Source: an uncultured Dialister sp.
GTDB taxonomy: Bacteria > Bacillota > Negativicutes > Veillonellales > Dialisteraceae
NCBI GenBank assembly: GCA_934193095.1
Contig: CAKPUX010000017.1
Span: forward strand, 1 to 37,324
Reading direction: 5' to 3'
DNA length: 37,324 bases
Position numbers and translations under genes: made by a program
The notes under the pieces: model-generated
What the model saw: the letters and a program-made list of their open reading frames with translations, nothing else
What the model was told of the DNA's origin: nothing
The model's database searches: none
In this document: one piece after another, positions 32,701 through 37,324 of the stretch
How the letters are laid out: each line of letters opens with the position of its first letter
Numbering within the stretch: position 1 is the first letter of the stretch

Positions 32701-33633
32701 CGCGTCAGGGGATTTGTTAAAATCTGTAGACTTGATGCCGTAGGCTTTGGCTTTGGCAGCGGAGAGGCTCGGCATCTTTTGCGGGATAAAGGAGGGCATG
32801 GCATAGAGTGCCTGCCATGTGGTGACTTGGGCGAGGGAGGAAAAGAAGGCGTACTCCTGGCTGAGCGTCTCGCCATAGACATCGCGTGCGATGGGATTCG
32901 TATCCAGAAGGGAGAAGGCCTGCCGGTAGAGGTCGCAGATCTTTCCGGCGGTGTCGATGAGCTCGGATAGGATGGGCTGCGTCCATGGGAGGTCATCGAG
33001 CGTGGCATCTTCAGGGATCTCATAGGCATCGGGGAGACGCGCGAGCCAGACGTCCGGGAAGGGCATGGAGGAGGCGTAGCTGTGCATGCGCAGGATCATC
33101 TGACGCAGGGCCTGATCCTGATGGCCGCTGGCAAAGAGGTCGCAGGTGGTGAGGAAATCCGGATTTCCTTCTTCATACCAGCGCTCGAGTACTTCTGTCA
33201 GTACATCATCGGCGAGAAGGCGCGCGTCATTTTCATCGGCCATGATGCGTGTCTTCGGGTCAAGATCGAGCAGGTAGAAATATTGACGCACGAGGGACTG
33301 GAAGAAGGCATCCAGGGTGGAAATCTGCGCGCTCGAAAGGAGCGAGATCTGTCGCTCTAAGTGGTGGACGAGCGGGAGATTCTGCGCGGCATCCGCGGCC
33401 TCGAGCTCACGGGTGAGAGAGGCGGAAATGCGGGACTTCATCTCGCTGGCCGCGGCTTTTGTGAAGGTCAGCACCAGGAGTTCGTGGATGTCGATGTGAC
33501 TGTCCGGATCCGCAGCGAGGCGGGTGATGCGTTCCGTCAGGACGGCGGTCTTCCCGCTGCCCGCAGCGGCGGATAAGAGGAGGTTTTTATTTCGGATGCG
33601 CAGGGCCTCTTCCTGCTGGGGTGTCCAACTCAT
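29764..33633 (-). CDS. addA: AddA, helicase-nuclease subunit of AddAB
   Basis: The product has 1289 residues. AddA with AddB processes DNA double-strand ends for RecA loading. The UvrD/Rep-type helicase has Walker A AAAGSGKT (about 22-29), MIDEYQDTNGIQ (Walker B, about 417-428) and VRIMTIHSSKGLEFPVVFLA in the second RecA-like domain. The C-terminal RecB-family nuclease shows GVMDCLVEEKDGLTIIDYKT near 1213-1232. The ATG at 33633 is preceded by AAGGAG; earlier in-frame ATGs lie in repeat-derived sequence and are rejected. The TAG stop (29764-29766) is part of the downstream CTAGTCC array. It follows addB on the same strand. Confidence 0.95.
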   Translation of the reverse strand: MSWTPQQEEALRIRNKNLLLSAAAGSGKTAVLTERITRLAADPDSHIDIHELLVLTFTKAAASEMKSRISASLTRELEAADAAQNLPLVHHLERQISLLSSAQISTLDAFFQSLVRQYFYLLDLDPKTRIMADENDARLLADDVLTEVLERWYEEGNPDFLTTCDLFASGHQDQALRQMILRMHSYASSMPFPDVWLARLPDAYEIPEDATLDDLPWTQPILSELIDTAGKICDLYRQAFSLLDTNPIARDVYGETLSQEYAFFSSLAQVTTWQALYAMPSFIPQKMPSLSAAKAKAYGIKSTDFNKSPDAESIKALRDMAKDTYKKKLIPFLSITPAQWIEETRAMAPEVKVLSALALDFGRSYLARKKQEGVMEFNDLEHYTLSLLLDTENPAFTPEHAEDFPSEAALSIRRNYKEVMIDEYQDTNGIQELITTLLSNGHNRFLVGDIKQSIYRFRQADPTIFLSKYHRFHQEGESGQRIDLNRNFRSDATVLSSINYLFRQLMTEKNLELTYGDAEALYPGRCEEARPENYVGGRVTIELVDGSELAETDQPELKEISKIDTEGRLIARHIESLIQEGRQVMNKDGTFRPIRYGDIVILLRSIAAKGPALLKILKDHHIPAISSRDDDYVQNLEVKTLIALLQILDNPLQDLPLTAVLRSFFVGLTETDLARLRLLMKENQTDHLFPLLGKAAPLLSPEKADALSAFLTHFSAWREHAVRGGIAPLLQEIWEDTDYLTYVAGLPGGHVRRAHLLAFYELARTRDAGTHNGLYPFLTELSSLLKGDGRFQAKTDAAPANAVRIMTIHSSKGLEFPVVFLADLAKNFNASDMTGIALCHKGLGLGIQYFDRERRLRWPSLYWYAVRAASERENRAEEARLLYVAMTRARDALYLTASVTDVGKVLAACATPLAGSGSDTPRPLPSHLVSHARSYLDWILPAALHHRDLSPVWRRLEKIPSFQSDAAGDHSHFDFRIISQKDLLTESERALLEESEKPETAKEEKDEAPAFDKDAFLAHLPETVPDWLSRQLTWRYTFPGAAATPAKLTATAAVKLREEAEYAQGDEPPYASSILAEGLDDAAETEDLPADYSEPPAFLSEDTPLYSGTSFGTLMHKAMEMIDFAALPPTEDALRKHIRALSDKHVFTEEETKVLLSHRRNRNPIEALLAFAQSPLAALMRRATTLRKEMPFSILLPAHSFYPQCEEGETLFLQGVMDCLVEEKDGLTIIDYKTDRTMTEEELKAHYKIQLQVYGESAEKLLGKPVKHLYLWSFTFGKAIEVEQWENGD

Positions 33634-33814
33634 GATGACTCCTTTTTTTAATGAGGAATGAGGAATGCTGGTGCGGCGCATAAAAATCATGAAGCGCCGC
33701 GCTGGCGGTTTTCTCGTATCGCAAACCTAATCCCTAGCTACTAATCCCTAGCTACCAGTCTCCTAGTCCCTAGTCCCTAGTCACTAGTCACTAGTCACTA
33801 GTCACTAGAGCCTG
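33634..33814. repeat. addB-addA gap: C-type array and D hairpin
   Basis: From the addB side, the complement of ACTAGTC units (33727-33813) is followed by a D hairpin (GCGGCGC 33673-33679, GCGCCGC 33694-33700), the GAGGAATGAGGAATG spacer and the addA ribosome-binding site. In most genomes addB and addA are adjacent or overlapping. Confidence 0.8.
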
Positions 33815-36800
33815 TCACTCTTTCGCGCGTTCTTCCAGCTCTTTCTTCAGCTCGCTGTCCTTCGGCAGGCGGATGTAGTCGTAATTTTCTTCTTCCCGAC
33901 CGGGGTCGAAGCGGCAGATGGTGTGGTAGGGGCAGTAGCGGCAGGGGGCAGTGCCTTTGTAGCTGGCAGGGCAGATGGAGATGTCGCCTGCGATCATGCG
34001 GCTGTGGAGAGAGAGAATGTTTTTCCTGACGATGGCAAGGAGGGCGGAGAATTGTTCTTTCGTCAGGGCAGAAGCAGATCCCTTGCGGAGGCTGCCGTCA
34101 TTATTAAATTTCACAGGCAGGCAGGAGTCGTTTTCGCCGGCGTCCTTGTCGAGGGCGCGGAGAAGATCCGGATCTGCGAGGACGTAGCCGGAGGCGTGAT
34201 CCTTTTCAGAAAGGCTGACGTTTCCATTCGGCGGGACCTGCTCGACTTTGGTGACATTGCCCGACAGGTAGATGTACATGAGCGCAGCGGGGAGCAGCGG
34301 CTCTTCGGGGTGTTCCTGCTCGACGGCGAGAAGGTAGGTGAGGAGCTGGAGCTTCAGTCCGGCGACGATTTCCGCGAGCGCGGCGTCGGTATGGCCGGTC
34401 TTGTAGTCAAAGATGGCGACGGCATTGTCCTTCACATCGAAGCGGTCGATCTTTCCGGAGATGGTGAGTGTCTCGCCGTCTTCTTTGGCAAGGTGGAGGT
34501 AGAAGGCTTTCTCGAGGGCTTTGGTATCGAATTCGCTTCGCCGGCTCCACGAGCGAAGGAAGGTGAGCGTTTCCCGGAAGGTGCGGTCGAGGCTTCTTTT
34601 CGTGTAGCGGGAGGTGGCATCGGAGGAGAGGATGCCGTACTTCATCTTTTCGGAGAGGGCGCCTGTGATGGTGGAGGAGATCTCGCGGATGTCTTCATCA
34701 CTGGCGTCGCGCCACTGCCTTTTTTGCCGGGTGAGTGTGCTGCCGAACTGGTGAAGGCCTGCGTGAAGGTAGTTGCCAAGGTCAAGGCTTTGGATTTCGC
34801 CCTCATCACGTTCGGCGAGCGATAGACCGTACTGGAGAAAATACTTGTAGGGACAGCTGCGATAGGTTTCCAGACGCGTCATGGAGCTTACGAAGCGGCC
34901 GCCGGGCTGGAAAAGGGCGCGGGCGAGCTCTTGCGGCAGGGTGTCGGGGGTGTTGCTGTAGGAGAGAGCGCGCAGCTTTTCAGAAAGGATGCGCTGCCAG
35001 TGGGGACTTGCCATCGCCCAGCGGGCGAGTGCGCGCCATGGGGAGGTGTTTGCCGGCAGGCCTTCCTGCAGAAGGCGGGGAAGGAGCGAGAGGGCTTCTT
35101 CGGGGTTGGCAAAGAAACTGGGGTCGGGATCCTCCAGCGTGGGCGCGCAAGCGGCGGCGCATTCTGTGCTGTAGCCGAGCTTGGCGAGCTGGAGGGCCAG
35201 GAAGGAGGGCTCGCGTTCTTTCCCATCGCTTCCGAGCGATGGGGAGATGAGGTAGAGGGCATCGGAGGCGCGGGTGAGGGCGAGGTAGACGAAGAACTGC
35301 TCCTGATGGATCATCTGCATGAGATCATTCCCGAAAGTGAGCTGGCTGTTTTCATAGAGAGCCTGCTTTTCCCATTCGGAGAAGAAGCCGCTCTCTTCGA
35401 CGCGCTTGGGAAATTCGCCTTCGATCACGCCGGGGATGAAGACGACTTTCGCTTCCATCGCATAGCCGCGGTCCATGCCTGTCACGGTCACATGGTCGAG
35501 GGTCGGCGGGATGGTGGAGTAGGTGAGGGCAGAGAGGCCGTCTTCGAAGAGGACGCGGAAATCTTCGGCGGTCATCGGGTCATCCCCTGCGACATGGACG
35601 ATCTCATCCAGGAGGCCCAGCACCTTCTTCCAGACCTGAAGGTGGGGGCGAAGGCCTGTCTTTTCGAAAGAGGCTGCATCCCATGCCGCCAGGGTGTGAG
35701 GCACCTTTTCGCTGAGGAGGAACCGGTAGAGGAGCGCTGCGCGGTCTTTGGCGGAAACGGCGGATTTCCACGCGGCAGAGAGCGGATCGAGAAGAGAGGT
35801 GAGGCGCGTGCGCCATTCATTCACGCGGCGGCGCTCGGTGAGCTCGGCTTCAGACAGCGGCGGGGGCGTCTCATCGAGATGGCGGTAGCTGCGCTGCTCC
35901 CAGCTGTCATGCCACTGCCAGGGACGGATGCGGCGGGAAAGGACGTAGTTCTCGAGACGGTCGATCTCTTCCTGAGAAAATTCAGGAAGGAGCGAGGTCT
36001 TCAGGAGGCGAAAGAGGGTGAGACGCTGCCAGCCTGCGTTCTTTCGGCTCGTTTCCTTCGCGAGAAACTGCAGCAGGAAGGAGGTGAGCATCACGAGCGG
36101 GTGGTTATTCATGGGATGCTTCTCATCGATGAAGCCGGGGATGCCGTAGGCCGCAAAGGCGCGGGTAAAGAGGTCGCTGTAGTTTTCCGGCGTGCGTGAG
36201 AGGACGAGGATGTCACGGTAGCGAAGACCTTTGTCACGGACGAGCGATGTGATGGTGCGTGAAATGAAATCCACTTCTTCCTTCGGGCTGGCTGCGGTGA
36301 TGAGGTGGAGGCCGTCTTTCGCGCGGCCGTCCTCAGGACGGGGGCGTGCGTGGCGTTCGAAGAAATGGCGCGCCATGAGTGCAAGGTCGCTGGCGCGGAA
36401 GCGTTTCCCTTCCGTGAGCACGACGGAGGAGGAGCGGCGGATCGCGCCCTGCATCTGGCTGTAGAGCTGATACGGCCGGGCAAAGTTTGGATTTTCCGCT
36501 GCCTCTTCCGGACTGTCCATCTGCAGCGTCATGGTGACTTCCGCGGCTGTATGAACGAGCGCGGATACGATGCGGATTTTCTGCGGCGCCATGCCGTTGA
36601 AGCCATCGATCCAGATGCGCGAGCCACGGAGCTTCTCTGACTTGGGGATCTCCCGTGCGAGAAGGTCGAAGAGGCTTCCTTCATAAGCGAAATGCATACG
36701 CAGATAGTCGTGGTACGCTTTATATAAGAGGGAGAGATCAGCGAGCTTTTTCCCCAGCGGCGTCTCTCTTTCCCGCTGCGAGGCGGCAAAGAGGTCATCT

Positions 36801-37207
36801 TCTGTGACGAGAAACATGTCGAGCTGATGGAAGAAGGCGGTCAGATTCTCCGAGAAATGCGGCTGCGATGCAGCGCGGAGGATCACTTGCAGCTTATCTT
36901 TGTGCGCGTCCAGCAGTCGGCGCAGGATGATCTGCTGACCCAGCGGTGAGAGAGCATCGGCGACCGGCGAGTGCAGCTCTTGAAAAACGCGGTAGGCGAG
37001 GCGTGAGAAACCGCACACCGTCACATCGATGAAGCCGCCGCCGGGGAAGGATTTCGCGAGCAGGTACTCCGCCGTGTATGTGCCCTGATCGGGGACAAGA
37101 AGGTAGGCGCGGCCGCCCGGGGTCTTTTTCAGATAGTCTTGGATTTCGCGGCAGCAGCGGGTGGTCTTTCCCGTGCCGGCGCGGCCGAAAATAAAATGCA
37201 GGCTCAT
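33815..37207 (-). CDS. addB: AddB, helicase-like/nuclease subunit of AddAB
   Basis: The product has 1130 residues. The N-terminal Walker A is GRAGTGKTTRC (about 8-18). The iron-sulphur nuclease is at the C-terminus: GKIDRFDVKDNAVAIFDYKT is the RecB-type nuclease motif, and the four cluster cysteines are seen as YRSCPYKYF (about 784) and CRYCPYHTIC (Cys1089, Cys1092, Cys1098). This C-x2-C-x5-C spacing matches known AddB. AAGGAG lies 6 bases before the ATG at 37207. It is the first gene of the leftward addB-addA unit. Confidence 0.95.
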   Translation of the reverse strand: MSLHFIFGRAGTGKTTRCCREIQDYLKKTPGGRAYLLVPDQGTYTAEYLLAKSFPGGGFIDVTVCGFSRLAYRVFQELHSPVADALSPLGQQIILRRLLDAHKDKLQVILRAASQPHFSENLTAFFHQLDMFLVTEDDLFAASQRERETPLGKKLADLSLLYKAYHDYLRMHFAYEGSLFDLLAREIPKSEKLRGSRIWIDGFNGMAPQKIRIVSALVHTAAEVTMTLQMDSPEEAAENPNFARPYQLYSQMQGAIRRSSSVVLTEGKRFRASDLALMARHFFERHARPRPEDGRAKDGLHLITAASPKEEVDFISRTITSLVRDKGLRYRDILVLSRTPENYSDLFTRAFAAYGIPGFIDEKHPMNNHPLVMLTSFLLQFLAKETSRKNAGWQRLTLFRLLKTSLLPEFSQEEIDRLENYVLSRRIRPWQWHDSWEQRSYRHLDETPPPLSEAELTERRRVNEWRTRLTSLLDPLSAAWKSAVSAKDRAALLYRFLLSEKVPHTLAAWDAASFEKTGLRPHLQVWKKVLGLLDEIVHVAGDDPMTAEDFRVLFEDGLSALTYSTIPPTLDHVTVTGMDRGYAMEAKVVFIPGVIEGEFPKRVEESGFFSEWEKQALYENSQLTFGNDLMQMIHQEQFFVYLALTRASDALYLISPSLGSDGKEREPSFLALQLAKLGYSTECAAACAPTLEDPDPSFFANPEEALSLLPRLLQEGLPANTSPWRALARWAMASPHWQRILSEKLRALSYSNTPDTLPQELARALFQPGGRFVSSMTRLETYRSCPYKYFLQYGLSLAERDEGEIQSLDLGNYLHAGLHQFGSTLTRQKRQWRDASDEDIREISSTITGALSEKMKYGILSSDATSRYTKRSLDRTFRETLTFLRSWSRRSEFDTKALEKAFYLHLAKEDGETLTISGKIDRFDVKDNAVAIFDYKTGHTDAALAEIVAGLKLQLLTYLLAVEQEHPEEPLLPAALMYIYLSGNVTKVEQVPPNGNVSLSEKDHASGYVLADPDLLRALDKDAGENDSCLPVKFNNDGSLRKGSASALTKEQFSALLAIVRKNILSLHSRMIAGDISICPASYKGTAPCRYCPYHTICRFDPGREEENYDYIRLPKDSELKKELEERAKE

Positions 37208-37324
37208 AGGAGGCTCCTTTTGTGAGTGATTGGGGACTGGGTTCGGGGTTCAGGGTTAGCCCCTTGGGCGGCTCCGTCCACTGATTATGAATGAAAGCTT
37301 TGCGCGAATGAGGAATTAGGAATG
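37208..37324. repeat. Start of a composite E-spacer cassette upstream of addB
   Basis: A short C-type run (GGGGACTGGG), GGTTCGGGGTTCAGGGTTAG, the E block and TTATGAATGAAAGCTTTGCG, then GAATGAGGAATTAGGAATG, lie in the usual order and continue beyond the window. Confidence 0.7.

Overview
The window is a chromosomal segment of a GC-rich, anaerobic, Firmicutes-like bacterium. The most likely group is Negativicutes (Veillonellaceae, Dialister/Megasphaera-like); the genus is a guess. Evidence: a Firmicutes-type tig-clpP-clpX block, AddA/AddB instead of RecBCD, a very large 2-hydroxyacyl-CoA dehydratase-activase-like protein typical of amino-acid-fermenting anaerobes, and remnants of a filamentous-haemagglutinin/CdiA-type exoprotein, which needs an outer membrane and so points to a diderm Firmicute. 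I see no tRNA, rRNA, CRISPR array, intact IS element or riboswitch.

Layout. 1-871: repeats. 872-2051: frameshifted Bcr/CflA-type drug exporter. 2658-7603: giant activase-like protein overlapping a TetR regulator. 8484-11460 (minus): HAD phosphatase, DnaQ-like exonuclease, B3/B4-domain protein, each separated by repeats. 12012-13772: RluA pseudouridine synthase and PgeF/YfiH-type protein. 14261-16404 (minus): metallophosphoesterase with an overlapping small gene, then a GalT/HIT-like DUF4931 protein. 16848-19455: polar amino-acid ABC importer (binding protein, permease, ATPase). 19511-20772 (minus): two half-size chromate-type transporters. 21373-25023: trigger factor with an extra C-terminal SAP-like domain, ClpP, ClpX. 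25083-27017 (minus): AT-rich island of haemagglutinin fragments and small membrane proteins, read as a decayed orphan toxin/immunity cassette array. 27115-28422: MFS organic-acid transporter. 28493-29314 (minus): orphan amino-acid-binding lipoprotein. 29764-37207 (minus): addB then addA.

The most striking property is the intergenic DNA. Almost every gap over 100 bp is built from the same small set of repeats: (A) a 150-bp palindromic MITE-like element with 30-bp terminal inverted repeats, one intact and two truncated copies; (B) a ~150-bp element with ~38-bp terminal inverted repeats, three copies; (D/E) a composite cassette made of a GCGGCGC/GCGCCGC hairpin, an AT-rich spacer and a GGGTTAGCCC block, about eight copies; (F/G) hairpin blocks of the CCTTCCC..GGGAAGG kind; and (C) short tandem arrays of GACTAGG/GATTAGG/GACTGGT units that abut gene ends and sometimes supply the stop codon. 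Genes appear to be individually expressed units set in this mosaic, with intrinsic terminators and good sigma70-type promoters at several places.
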